From Ptychodera flava (Eukaryota; Hemichordata; Enteropneusta; Ptychoderidae), in the NCBI RefSeq assembly GCF_041260155.1, contig NC_091942.1, positions 4,461,501 through 4,525,500 of the forward strand: a DNA stretch of 64,000 nt, read 5' to 3'. The translations under genes were made by a program, and so were the position numbers. The first letter of the stretch is position 1; every line of letters starts with the position of its first letter. The notes under the pieces are model-generated. The model did not search any database, had not been told where the DNA came from, and was given only the letters and a program-made list of their open reading frames with translations. Shown in pieces: positions 1-12,729 of the stretch.

Positions 1-356
1 GAAATATGAAGACTGATGCCATGGAAAGGTCATACGCCTACATGAATTCACAAGAGATTACAAAGATAGATGTTACTCAAATATTTATCACTTTAAGGAT
101 TCCGCAGTTTTGACCAGCAGTGATCTCAGTAGTGCTTTGTATCTTATTCACAAATGATCAGTGTTTAGATCAAGTTTCAGATAAAAATTATAATTCTCCT
201 TTTTTTATCAAATATTCCAAGATTCCACAGTACTGTAATTGGCACGTTCTGTTTCTCTCAAACTGAACAACTCTCTTTAACCTTCCTTTCAGCAAAACAT
301 TCAAACACCAGCGATGTCTCATCTTGATTTATGATCAGGTAGGCATCCTTAAAACG

Positions 357-579
357 TTAACCATTTGAGTGCTGTAATTTTTCCCACCAAAATTTAAGTG
401 CAACATTTTACCAATTTTTATAATTTTTTTTGTAAATTTTTGATAATTTTGGACCAAATGGACATCAAATTTCATTGCCTACAGTCTTTTATGAAAATTT
501 TGGCAAAACTCTGCAAAAACTTGACTGGCGCACATTTCATAAATACGGCAAAACCTGACTTTGGCGCTCAAAGGGTTAA
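357..579. repeat. MITE-like short element, family A copy 1
   Basis: A 223-bp unit starting TTAACCATTTGAGTGCTG and ending GGCGCTCAAAGGGTTAA, so its ends are short inverted repeats with TTAA at both outer edges. A second copy lies at 34180-34403 with the same internal order (TTTTTCCCACCAA, GTGCAACATTTTACCAA, AATTTTGGACCAAAT). It is non-coding, AT-rich and too small to encode a transposase. The TTAA edges fit piggyBac- or Kolobok-type mobilisation. That class is inference. Confidence 0.75.
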
Positions 580-1735
580 TTTGAAACTTTCTTCAAGAAA
601 TTCCCTTTTCGAAAATAGATCACAAACCATCACCAAGCAAGGAAATTAGATATACATATTGTCGGAATTTCTGTCCATTTTATGAAAACCAAACACCTGC
701 TCAATGCTCATGATGTGCGACAAATATATAGCTGGTATAGTAAAGGAAAACTAATTTCTGCACAGGATATTAATCAATTTAAACATTTTCATGATGACTG
801 TCATTCACAACTTTGTAAAACCTGACAACTCAGGTCATGAAGTCCTTCTTTGTTGATACTTTTTGTAATCAGTATTTCTGATCTTAATATCATTCATTTA
901 GAAACTTCAACAATTGGATTAATTGTGTATGACAGTCACAATTAATGTTCTTGATGGCACTTGACAGAATTAGCTATGAGACCATTCCAACATTGATAAA
1001 TGAACAGGGAATTAAATTTAGTTAAATTTGACTCAAGAATACCATTTACCATAGGATTTTACTGTAAGAGAAGGTGGACTTGTTAAGAGTCCATATAGAT
1101 TTCAGATGCTCTTTTGTTTCTTTATTTGTTTGTTTGCTTGTTTTACTTCAACATTTTCTATCTGTAAATAGCCTTGGGACTCTTAAGAAGCTCTCACCAT
1201 AATCGCAAGGCATCACTGGGTCAAAATAGTGAACAAGAGGTCACATATGATATCGAAAACAGGAAAGAGAAAGATGAGGAAAAGAGACGACGAGGTTTAA
1301 ATGAACGACTAGGTTGCTTTGTACATGACAGAGCCCTTTAAAAACTGCTAAAAAGTGAAATAAAATGTTTTTCATAGCTCAGTAAGTTGCCATGGTATTT
1401 TGATGAATTAATTTAGTTATTTATTTAGAAAAATAAAGACAAGTAAGAAAATCAAAGGAGTTACAGGTACATGTCACATAGCACTGGAGACTATCAGGCG
1501 TTGCTTTGAAGACACATAGAAAAGAAGTTAGCAAAATTATTTTCAGTGTGACAGAACATAGATAATTACAAGTCAATTTATTTAAACTACGCAGGTCATT
1601 TTGATTCTTAACTTTTGGCCAGTCAGACAATTTTGTCTAGTTCAATTTTTGCCCAGCAGGATCATGTTGAAATTAAAAAAGACAAAAAATTAGAATCCAT
1701 CGCTACCTACAACCATGACAACACCTTCAACTTAC

Positions 1736-4700
1736 CTGTGCTAGTTTTGCTAGGATGTCCTGAGGCCACATACTGGGCGTCAAGGCTGAGAATGGACCCC
1801 CTGGGGTGGGGGTGAAGGACCCTGATGGTTGTCCACTCATTTTGAGTAAAGGCGTTGGACTGTTGGTAATGCTGGATGTGATGCTGTCAGGGTTACAGTC
1901 AGACAAATAGTCATCTTCATCTTCTGATAGTGTTTCCGCTGTTCAAGAAAGATGTCAAAATTTCATTTTGGTTTAAAAGCAACTTATATATGTGGCAAAG
2001 AAAATGGCCTACAATCCCTAGACATCCTATGAATATGGTTTCAAGATAAAGTATGAAATAAAGCATCTCCAGATATGAACAATCTTTGCTGAAAATACAC
2101 GTAGACTAGACATTACGTTCAGAGGTACAAATGCTGTATTGTCACATAAAAACACGACAATTTTATTCAGCTTACATTGCAGCCATTTTGAATTTAAAAT
2201 ACTGCTAATTTTAAATTTTCATTTGGTTGTCAAACAGAAAAACTGCACAAATAGTATCACTAATCTTTCTGCAGGTAGGTACACTAACAAGAGATGTTGT
2301 TTTGTGTTGCGTCAGAAAAGAACAGAAACTATCGTTTCCTTTGGTATAAATATGATCAGAATATATCCTCAGTCTCAAAAGTATGAAGAACCTATGGTAC
2401 AGCCAAACAAGATGGATGTCTAAACACTAAAAAGAAAGAAGAACTTCTTTATAAATATGTTTATCTGTATACCCCAACAGAGCAAATTATCTCACAGTCA
2501 TTTCCCATTCAAGATTACAAAGCTCTTCATTTGCATACCAAACTATCACACACACAGCAGACACTTATTACTGCTATCACATCTAAAACATGAAAATGAT
2601 GAAGAATGTCATGTTCTTTACTATCGGTGGCAACATTTCACAGCCAGTAGAAATGACTTGAAGGCGAGGTTAAAGGTTAAATTTTTTCAACTCACATGCA
2701 GGCATGATACACAAAACAATTGCATCAAACACCATAATAATGAAGAATTTGAAATGGAAAATTTCAAACTTCATTTTTTAAAAGCTAAATTTGAGAAAAA
2801 AAATTTCAACTTGCTGATAAAACATGTGTCAGACATTACAACAAAACTAATCAAAACACTAAAGCAATGCAATTCAAAGGAAGTTCTAATTTGCTGATAT
2901 GCATGGAACATTTCAAGTGTTTTAAACTTTCTTTTTCATCTGACTGGACATTACAAGTCTGAAAGGTAAATTTAAAAAATCTTTATCACCAGAGAACAAG
3001 ATCCATGCTTGACCAACTTAACAGTATGGATTTGACAACATAACTATACAGACATCTGTCACAGACATCTGTGTATAGTATTACTGAAATGCAATTAAAC
3101 AGTCCCTTCATACTTGTGAAACCAACCAACATGATTTTTCAAAGTGTTGACAAAATACACTAACAATTCACTGGCTGCTTTGTAGATTGATTTATAAATC
3201 CCATAAAATTTGAGATGACATCGAAGGACTGAAATTACAGAGAGATATGCATCTACCAGTACCTCATGACTGGATGACACTGGGCCCAAACTAACAATTT
3301 CGCAAATCAACACCATCCTAGGTAGTTCAATTTATTAACTACACACATATTACCAAAACAACAAAAATGTCTACATGAGTAACAGACCTCCATTTGTAAT
3401 TTCATTTCAGCCTTTATGATGGCGTCACATTAGGAAGAAAATATACACAAAGCACAACTTGAACTCAAATAACTTAAGCTGGAAATTGTGCTGTTATTCC
3501 TTTTTTTCAGCAAAGTCAAAGGATTTGTAATAAATTCTGATAGCTGACTGTAGCACATGTCTACACAAATGTGAAATGTTTCAAAGGATGACCATAAACA
3601 GATAAATGAAAACATGCCATAGAGCTGTGTTTTGAAATTAACTCATTCACATGTGAAAGGTCAAAGGCCGATGTTTATGATTCTTTATTTTCAATCAATA
3701 CAGATACAGTCTGCTCCTATACAGTCTGCATCAGTGGTAGAGATGCTGTCATGGCAACCAGGGTGGAAGCTATGGCAACAGTATGATAATTACATGATGA
3801 CGTGGGTGACAGCATTTCCTTTATGCTCTGACCGTAATCTTTTTCATTTCATCAGCAAATATGATAATCTTTGCCTCAAACAATTCTATAGACATGGCTG
3901 TTTGACTGTCCGGTATCATACAATTTATTTTTGAAATTTGGCTTTCATTCTGTCAGACTGAATAGTTCCATGTTTCAGTTTACAAATTGACAAGTAGCCC
4001 TTCACATAATTCTTTTCTTTTCAAATTTAAAATCTACATTTACTACTTTATTGATATAATTTTGTTATTTTTCTGTCCATTCTTTTTCCACTTGTATATT
4101 ATAAACAGCCAACCATATGGGCATTCCAATATTTATTCACATTTGGATGACATCTTCTCCTTAACATTCTCACATAACCTTTCTAAAAGTGGCACACATT
4201 CAGCCATTAATTAATTACTGTCAATGACTATTTGTACTGTCTTTGGCATTAGTTTTGTCGGCACTGGGTTGAAATTTACAAATTCAGAGCAAGAGCTGGA
4301 CCAAGCCTGGGCTTCAATCCTTTGCCATGGGGGAAATCCACTAAAGACTATATTCATGCCTATGACACTTAGTAGCTAAAAGCTTTCTTACATTAGGTAC
4401 CAAAGCATTGATGAAAGTCAGAGTACAATTGGGGACCAGCTCAGACACTTATCTAAATGCATAGAAAAAATCACAAGGGACTGTTCACTGCCATATGATT
4501 CTATATTGGCAGTGTATGGCCTCATCCTCCACGCTTCCATCCAAAAAACTGAACTTGTTTTTCTTGAATTATGACATAGTTTATACAGTGAGTAGTTGCA
4601 TATTTCTATATATTAGATTAACTTTTAGATCATACATATGATATGTCAAAGTTCTGCCAGCTGACAGTTTTCCCTTGCACATCTGCCTGGTCTTGTAAAC

Positions 4701-7700
4701 ATGTTTTCTCTTTTCAAAATTAAAATGGATGGGGACATGAAGTTCAAAATAACATTGTAGAACAAGAAAAGACCAAAATCAATGGAAGTCATAATTTCAG
4801 GTATGTGAACAATACTATTTCATTAAGTAATGGGAAAATAACATTTGTGAATAGTAAAGTAAACAATTTTACCAGAAGCTGAAAGCAAAACATTTAAAAA
4901 TGACAAAAAGTATGGTCTATTGAGTTTTTCTGTATCTCAATCTCATTCAACATACTGGAATGTTACAAGAGTATTATTCAATTACCGGTACCGTAATACC
5001 AAGAAGATCTAAGAAAGCAACTAACTCCTTGCACAGTCTTAAGCCGTGGTTTTTACATCATCTTCACAAATTTATTTTGTGGCAAGGTAACTAAGGATAC
5101 CTTTTGTCATTTATCATCCAATAATTAACTTAATCTGTGTCTGCAACTTAGTTCATAAATTTTCTGCTGAAATCATTGCCCGAGAAATGTATTATCAAAC
5201 GAGGCCTCAACCGTTGGAAAGAAAATCTTCGTAATTTTCTGATTTTCTGAAGCACTGACAAGCTACATACAGAGCGTAACTTTGGATTGGAAAACCAAGT
5301 AAAAAAAACTTCAAAGTATAATACGGCTGTTGTTCCTCATTACATTGGTGACAATAAAAATGAAGTTAACCAACAAACTTTCACATACATCATGATTAGG
5401 AAAAAATAAATATTTTAATTCAGACATTGATAAATGCATAAATATTCCATGACTCAGGGGACAATTTCTAGACTTACAAGCCTTATTTATTGAACAAGGT
5501 AGTGATAAGGTCAACATTTCTAAAAGTCATAATAAATGATTGATGGAAAAGGCCTAGCTAGGGTGAGAATTCACCATCATTTGTATGTGGGTTAGTGGTG
5601 TCATGCCACATCAGAAACCTGGTACTAGTACTTCAAAAAATTACGTAAACAAATCTCTGGAATTATTCTATTCCTTCCAGGCATGCACTATTAAAAACAT
5701 GTACTATGCAAATGTGTTGCCAATATGGGAGTTGAGTTTTGACTGATTTTGGAAGGAATTCACCTGAAAGTATACATGGATATATTGATGCCAATCTCAC
5801 TCCAGTTTGAAAGAGACATAATTGCCTGTGCCATAGCAAGGTGAATGACTTGGCACTCACTGCTCATAAAGGACACCGGGCAACCTCTAATGAATTCTGC
5901 ACATTGTAATACTGGAAACCCAAAGACTGGACGTTCTTTGTTGATGGCATGTATGGCCTTTCCTCATTTCAATGAGACAGCTTACATAACACCATGTGTA
6001 GACACAATGCTATCTTTGCAGCAAAATGTACTGATTTCAAATTAAAATGCTAGTAGAAGTGGATTTTCAGTTGCCTTTAAAACTGCTGAAGATTGGTTGT
6101 GATCTTCACATTTCTGAATTCAGTGGGTAGCAAACCTGTATTGGAATGGTCCACAGTACTTTGAAATCGTCAAGTCACAATCGTTATTACAACATTTACA
6201 TATAAAATATTTTGGATTTACTGAAAGGACTGTTTTACCATTGATTCCGTCCCCAAACAAGCACAACAAACTCCTTGTAAGTAAAACAATTAACTGACAT
6301 TTTAGAATATTTTGTCTACAAATTACTCCAGAAGCTTAAATAAATGTAATTTAAATGTCTCAGACTCATCATGTTTCCAACAAAGGTCTTTGCAATGTTT
6401 ATTTGTCTGGCAAACACTATCAACAATTCCCAGCAAATTATTATCATCTCAGAAATTCCTCAATTACATTTACCGGTATGTGCATGTTTGTTTCTTTTTT
6501 GACACTTCAGTTTAAATGTTTATTTCGTGAACTTTGACTCCAATTTGTCAAAGTTTAGTGACATCTGATCTAAGGAAAAGTCAGTGACATCTGACCTCGA
6601 GAATAACCATAACCAGCTTCTGCTGGTTACTATGGTAACCACAGTAATGAAGTACCAAATCATATATGCTGATTGTAGAGGAGAAATTCCCTGTCTGTTC
6701 ACTGAGTCTTCTAACAACTAAACTTTCAGGATGCCTAAATCTGATGTCAGGAACAAGTCAGTGACATCTGGCCCTCAGAATAACCATAACCAGCCTCAGC
6801 TGGTTACTATCAACACAGTAATCAAGCATCGAAATTGCATACACTGATTGCAGTAGAAAAATTCTCTTGCAGTGTCTGTTCATTTAATCTTCAAACAGCC
6901 AAAATTTTCATGCCTTGAAAGTTTGGAAGAGATTCATTCAATGTTCACAACTTAAGCTGTATTTTGAGGGTGAGAATTTCATATTTTTGAACAAAGTAAA
7001 TGAGGTCAGCAATGCTATGATTTCCATAGTTAATAGTACATGCATCATGTATATCACCAACACACTGACTGGGCACTCAGGTATAAAATAAATCTCATGC
7101 ATTTACACAGGGGAAGAGTTTAAATCATACAGGCAGTACTTCAAACCTTGCAGATCATGTGACAATTTGTGGTAGGTGATGTGTTGGCAATCTGATAATA
7201 TTACACAAATCAGCTGCTGTAAACACTGGCTTTAATGTACAATGTTCACACACATTTTTGTAAAAGTCACTAACAACAAAACTTGTCAAGACATTCAGCT
7301 GATGTCTATTTCCACAATGGTGTACATATCAGGAATGTTACGCTGATTGACATTAAACACTTCTTGACAAACATAGCCAATGACTTCCTTAACAGGTGGT
7401 TGAATGTAATTAAAATTTGATCAGTGAAGAAGATATCTATAACTCAAAAATAATGTGAAAATTGACCATAAACTCAAATAACACATATTGAAATAGGGTT
7501 AGGGGTTTTTGCAATAGGTAAATCATCAGGGCTTTTTTATGTTTTGAATATTGAAAACTGGCAGTCATGGCTGGAAATGATAGTGTTCAATTTCCTATCT
7601 GTCACTGTTAAATATGAACAATAATAAGAAATTTGAAAGGGATTTCAATACTACTATACATGAATATTCAAATAATTAAGACATGTACGAATATGGGATA

Positions 7701-10700
7701 CTAATATTCAATAATGTCACATTTCAAATCACAACGTGGCTCATGTATTTGTATATAATAATATGTCAATCAGCATCAATTTGTGGATGAATTTGCATGT
7801 AGTAAATTGAAATGAGGAAACGGACATTCAAAGTTGCAATGGAAAGCCATTGTAATTATTTCTTAATTTGTCATTTCTATAAAAACACCCACCAATATCA
7901 CTTGTGATGGTTGTTTCAATATGCTAATCTATGGTGACACAACAGTGACGTCAAAGCTAGCTCATATCAAACATTGCTGCGGAGGTCGTTCAGAATTTAG
8001 ATTATACACCTCGCGCGGTCAAATAGCTAAAATAAATTGTCTGTGACACCGCTCAAGATGAACTGACAACATCAAGTACAAATGTCGATGTCTGACAAAT
8101 AAACAATCCAAAAATAAACGTCAGTCTAAAAATAGTAAAATATGGGACAATAATCAAACAAAATGACCTGCATGTATGAGTAAAACCTAGTCCCTTAAAA
8201 ATACTCTGTACCACAGCCTGGACGGGTGGAGAAACCGTACGTCGAATGAAAACTATGTCAATGGCCCTCTATTAAAACAAAGGTGTGAAATACGTAATGA
8301 CTGCCAACGAGGTATTGTAAGCATTATCGATGTGACCGAAAATACAACACAACACTACCTACGTACAGTACAGACAGAGCGGGCTGACTATGCGACATAG
8401 ACATACTAACAAAATTATTGCCTTACGTGCTTTGAAGTTCTGCATGGGTATGAGTCCCGGACACGGCAGCGGAAGACCCGTTGCGGGCAATTTTCTCTGA
8501 ACAGAAATACTCATTATTCCTTGAAAACGACTGTAAAGTCCGTGTATCACTCTGTCAGGAATGTAGAACTACGAGAAGGACCGGTATGTCGGGGAAGATC
8601 CCCCAGATCAAAGACGTATACAAGCTGTCACAAATACAGCATTCATTAAACACGACACGTTCGTTTCAAGTGAAACGACTAGTGTGTACCAAGCCAGGTG
8701 GGCTGCTTATTTCTTTCGTCACAGGCTCATTTTCTTATCTTGTAATGATAATGATATTATCTACGTCTCTCTCACAGGAATAAATTATGCACCTTTGATT
8801 ATATTTGTACGGGCTTGCTGCACAGTACAGGGCCAACCGGTCGCCGTAAACTGGCGCAAAATTTCACCAAAAGAGTACCTACCGTACACCTTAGCGCCCG
8901 CGGTGTACCCTGCTTGTGACCTCCGATTAAATACCTTGCGTAGGGCCATAGTACAAGAGGTACTTTTTGTTCACTTCGGAGGTTGAGATATACTTCCGTT
9001 GTTGGTCCAGGACCTGTCGCTCCCTACGTGAATGTCAGCAAAGCCATTTTGAATATGTAAATGAGGTTCGGGTTGTAACCGCTCCACTTTAGCTATGCGG
9101 AGGACGATGAGCCACAGTGAAGCAAATTCGTCATTAAATTTCACTTGTTATGTTTTTAAGTCACTTTTATATTGATTAAACTCGAATTTTACACCTAAAA
9201 CGTCTTAAATTTTACTCATTCGTTGGAGATATATCCAAACACCCTTTGGAACTACATTATTTGCGGAAGTAGTAAAACAGCGAAAGTGAGTCAATTGGTT
9301 TTAATCCAACTCATTGATGAGAAGATACTTCCTGAATACATCAATATTGCATGACAAAACATGTGTTTAAACTTATTATTAAAGCCTATTATTAAAAGGG
9401 GTAGCCGACAGCTTCCCTTCGCACCTATTAAAGGGGTAGCCGACAGCTTCCCTTCGCACCGTAACGTTAGTTTAACGGTATCATATGCTGCTATAGGCGC
9501 TCTTTGAAGAGTGAGTTGTTTGCACAATTTCGGAACGCTTAAGATAAATTGCAAACCACGGGTCTTGCACGTGTATTTGATGGTTATTAACAGTGGCAAG
9601 TGGTGTAACGCTCAAAGTAGAACATAAACGTGAGGTAAGTGCGAACCAAAGACAACTGCAAAGAGACTCCGACTACTGTTATCTGATTAAAAGTGGGTGT
9701 TCTTAGTATGATCAAATTGTAGTTTTGTTTTGAACAATAATTCCCGGTTTATTCGTCACTATTTGCTGCGGATCCCCAGCCCTGCTACTCCAAACAACGC
9801 ATATCAAAGGGAGTGGTATGGCTAAGGTTCAACAACACCACCACCACCACCACCAACAACAACAACATCATAATCATCATCATCATCACCATCGTCATTT
9901 GTAACATTTTTTAATTTCTTTTCTTCAGCACAGGCACTATTGAGGCAGTTGTAAGATAAGATAGAGCATTAGGCCACAAATAAAGTTCATTTGATGAAAA
10001 CATGAAAAGTTAAACTAAAACATTTTTATCACAGTACGAACGACAAAATGTTGATATCACAAATACAAATATAATTTAAACTGTACCTGAAGCACCGATT
10101 TTTCAATATGTCCCGTTGTGAACATTGTTTGCCTAGATCTGATGCTCAGAATACTTTCTCTTGCGGCAACAAATGAGGAAATTAATAATGAACAAAGTTA
10201 CAAGCTTTTGTCTAAAATCTACTCATCAAATTTTATAGAGCCAAAGTCCTCGCGGAAAAGATAGGTCGTGTCGATAGAACTGTCACTCCAAAAAATTGAA
10301 ACCTGGTGCTTCGTCTGTGTCAGATTTCAGACCAGTTTTAACACACGCCTAACGAACACTTCGATGTGGAACTAATGTTTCGTATTGTACAGTCTGCCCT
10401 TGTTCAAACTACTGTAACTCGTGGTTTTTCTTTGAGGCAGGCAAATTTGGGATTCGCAAAATTGTAAGCTTAGGCAAACGATGCGGAAAACGCGTGTCAC
10501 ACACATTGCAACTATCAAACCACAGTCACAGGGACTGTGTTTGAACCATAAAAAAATACTGTAACATTAACGATTTGGCGCCATAGTATGGGAATTCCTC
10601 TCAAACTCAAAATTTTCGTAATCAATGTATTGTCCTACCATCATGGATGACGGATAATCTTGAGCCTCCAAAGTAATATCTATCTCTACAATTAACGTAA

Positions 10701-10838
10701 CATATTAACAGAGGAAGTATTCTTGCAAACAAACCCAACCCACTTACCTGTCATATCTTTAAAGTCAAAATCCTGTGTATACATCCGATCTGATATTTTT
10801 TCCACTTTTGTGTTGAGTAATTTTCGCAACGGCAACAT
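1736..10838 (-). CDS. SGSM3: SGSM3 orthologue, N-terminal two coding exons (partial)
   Basis: Small G protein signalling modulator 3 is a cytosolic Rab GTPase-activating protein with TBC, SH3 and RUN domains that also binds Rap and Rab GTPases. Two coding exons are visible. Exon 1 is 10748-10838: ATG at 10836-10838, ending in a GTAAG donor in phase 1, encoding [16 protein letters not shown] and then an acidic/aromatic stretch. Exon 2 is 1736-1938: acceptor TTGAACAG, donor GTAAG, phase 1 in and phase 0 out. The exon phases join exactly. Exon 2 ends with [20 protein letters not shown], which closely matches the [19 protein letters not shown] segment near the N-terminus of vertebrate SGSM3; this is recalled, not searched. 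Before it lies a Ser/Thr/Pro-rich acidic stretch that lengthens the N-terminus by roughly 80 residues over the human form I recall. The TBC, SH3 and RUN exons would lie beyond base 1. The intron of about 8.8 kb (1939-10747) holds repeats and a CpG-rich block. The frame is open upstream to a GTG at 10880, but ATG 10838 is the first ATG. Confidence 0.83.
6541..6905. repeat. Two-copy tandem duplication, ~175-bp unit
   Basis: The string AAGTCAGTGACATCTG followed by AGAATAACCATAACCAGC occurs near 6578 and again near 6753. The sequence after each (CTGGTTACTAT, ACAGTAAT, GCTGATTG or ACTGATTG, TCTGTTCA) keeps its order and spacing. This is a head-to-tail duplication with substitutions and small indels between copies. 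It lies inside SGSM3 intron 1, and no open frame is conserved between the copies. Confidence 0.7.
7975..9020. other. CpG-rich block inside SGSM3 intron 1
   Basis: CpG dinucleotides are visibly denser here than in the surrounding AT-rich intron, for example in CCTCGCGCGGTCAAA, CACGGCAGCGGAAG and GCGCCCGCGGTG. No conserved coding exon could be recognised; the ORFs here lack protein-family features. The block could be an alternative promoter or first exon of SGSM3, or an unmethylated insert. This rests on base composition only. Confidence 0.3.
9386..9459. repeat. Tandem duplication of a ~36-bp unit
   Basis: AGGGGTAGCCGACAGCTTCC followed by CTTCGCAC is present twice in direct succession. The copies differ mainly by a few bases in the T/A-rich lead-in. 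The near identity suggests a recent slippage-type duplication. Confidence 0.85.
9829..9900. repeat. Imperfect CAC/CAA/CAT trinucleotide repeat
   Basis: A run of CAN triplets (CAACAACACCACC, then CAACAACAA, then CATCATCAT and CACCATCGTCAT) forms a compound microsatellite of about 70 bp. It lies in SGSM3 intron 1 and no gene reads through it. Confidence 0.9.
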
Positions 10839-10880
10839 TTTGTGGTATTCACAAGTTTTAGCGGCTTCAGGCGGCGGCAC

Positions 10881-12006
10881 AGGAGTAGACCGAAATGTTT
10901 ATACTTCGCTGATCAAGCTGTCTCTTTCGCGTTTTTTTTTTTCCTTTAAATACTGTTTGCGAGTATTTAGTTCATTTTATTCCTGTCGTCGTGGCTTCGG
11001 GTTTGTTATTCTAATTTGCATAGCGGTTTGGAGTATGTGCACATATGTTGCGTGCTGTGAGAGTTTCAGTCTATGAAAGGCAGTAGGCCTAAAGCTGATG
11101 GAAAGATGTAGCGGATCAGAGCAAACAATGATGACGCACATTCGACAAAGCGTTTGTGATAGGCCGATGCAAAATCTCCACGTAAAAATGAAATACTTTG
11201 ATAGAGGGCTTTACAAATTCCCTTTTCACATCCACCAACTCTATATGACGTGGTGGACTCCCACAGTGAATTTGCCGCTTTACCTTATCGACCCAAAGTC
11301 AAACAGGTGGCAGGTGCCGGCTTTTGCTGGTCGTTCTAGGAATAGATCTCTCTTTATGTTTTGGGTAAAAAGTGTGAGCGTTATTTGTAATGCGAACATC
11401 TCTTGTTGGTGAAGTATGGGTCACTTGTGTAGCGCCTTTGATCAAAGGCATACATCGTCGTGCGACGTTTTATCATATGTTGATATATCCTGTGCACTTT
11501 TCCGGCAGTAACATGATCCTTGTTTCAATCGGTAGAGGGCGATGTGTGCTAACATTCAAGACCACTTTGTGGCAGTCGTTGCTGTGGCTGCATTGAAACT
11601 TTCAATGAAAGAATGAGTCTTCAACTCATTCTAACTGCTTTTTTTATATTTTGGTCCTTTCAAATCAAATAATTGCTGATAATCTTTTTATACATTTTTA
11701 GCAACTTATTGGCATTCACCGTTTCAATAAATATACATATGCTTTACATTTAATTTTGAAGGTGGACATGTATCCGTTTTTATCATGAACTTCAATAAAC
11801 CTTGTAACAAGTTCAGAAAGGATGTACTGAAACAAAACCTACAACATCTCTTGAATTAATCAAGTGAAGGGGCTTTTGTAACAGTTGTATGGTTCAGAAA
11901 AATCTACCCCCCCCCCCCCAAAAAAAAAGCCAACTGAAAGGACTCTCCAACCTGACATGCCACAACATCACCAAGCACATCACACATGACAAACACAACA
12001 AAGCAT
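10881..12006. other. Gap between SGSM3 5' end and UQCRC2 3' end
   Basis: This stretch should hold the SGSM3 promoter and 5' UTR (minus strand, reading away from the region). It is moderately CpG-rich up to about 11600 and AT-rich beyond. A C10/A9 homopolymer pair lies near 11907-11926. I saw no TATA box or coding exon that I can support. Confidence 0.4.
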
Positions 12007-12027
12007 TGGTGTCATAAAACTGTATAT

Positions 12028-12033
12028 TTTATT
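12028..12033 (-). promoter_or_regulatory. Candidate UQCRC2 polyadenylation signal
   Basis: TTTATT on the plus strand reads AATAAA on the minus strand, about 700 nt past the UQCRC2 stop codon, and would end a 3' UTR of about 0.7 kb (12007-12729). No other coding feature lies between. The cleavage site cannot be read from the sequence. Confidence 0.45.
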
Positions 12034-12729
12034 TCATATAATTATAAAGTGTGACAACCTTTCAAAGAATTACATGGAATCAATGAAGATGACAAGATGG
12101 GAAGGCTGGACTAGTTGTCAAAAATGGGCACCAATTTCAGCATCTTACTGAGCAGCTCTGCATCCATTTTCATTCCAAAATGAACATTTGTGCTATATCT
12201 GCAAGAAACTGTCTACCCATCCTGGAGTCAACTAGTTAAGTCTACCAGAATGTGTCTTTGAAATATGTCCCTTATGTTGTAGAGCTGCTGTTCATACCTC
12301 CGGCTACACAGAAGCACATTTGGTCTTTTATACAGATAGCTCTAAATCATGTAGCAACAGCTTGAAGCAGGAATATTAACTGCTTTGAGGTTCACGAGTG
12401 ATTTTCTTTAAGTTTCAACTTTGCAGTTCCTCATTTTTGATCCCATTTTTTTCTGCCTTGTCGATATCCGTTAGAAGTTTCATGCACACACTAGAAAGGT
12501 AAGATAAAACATACATTTTCCATGGCAGCAACATTTAGATCAGAATTCAGTGATCAAACATTTTTTTCACATTTACACAAAATAACTGCCATAACTTTCT
12601 GGAAAAACTCAAGAGATTTTAGAAGTAAAATTCTTGCTCTCTAGAAATACAGAATGCTACACGAGCAACAAAGCATTTTTATCATTAGTTTTTATACAAT
12701 ACACTGCATTCAAGGGGGAGAGGAGTTTT

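Noticed and set aside
10692..10880. Longer start for SGSM3 at position 10880
   Set aside because: The upstream start is GTG, not ATG. The first ATG is at 10838, and the frame past the splice donor at 10743-10747 is intron.
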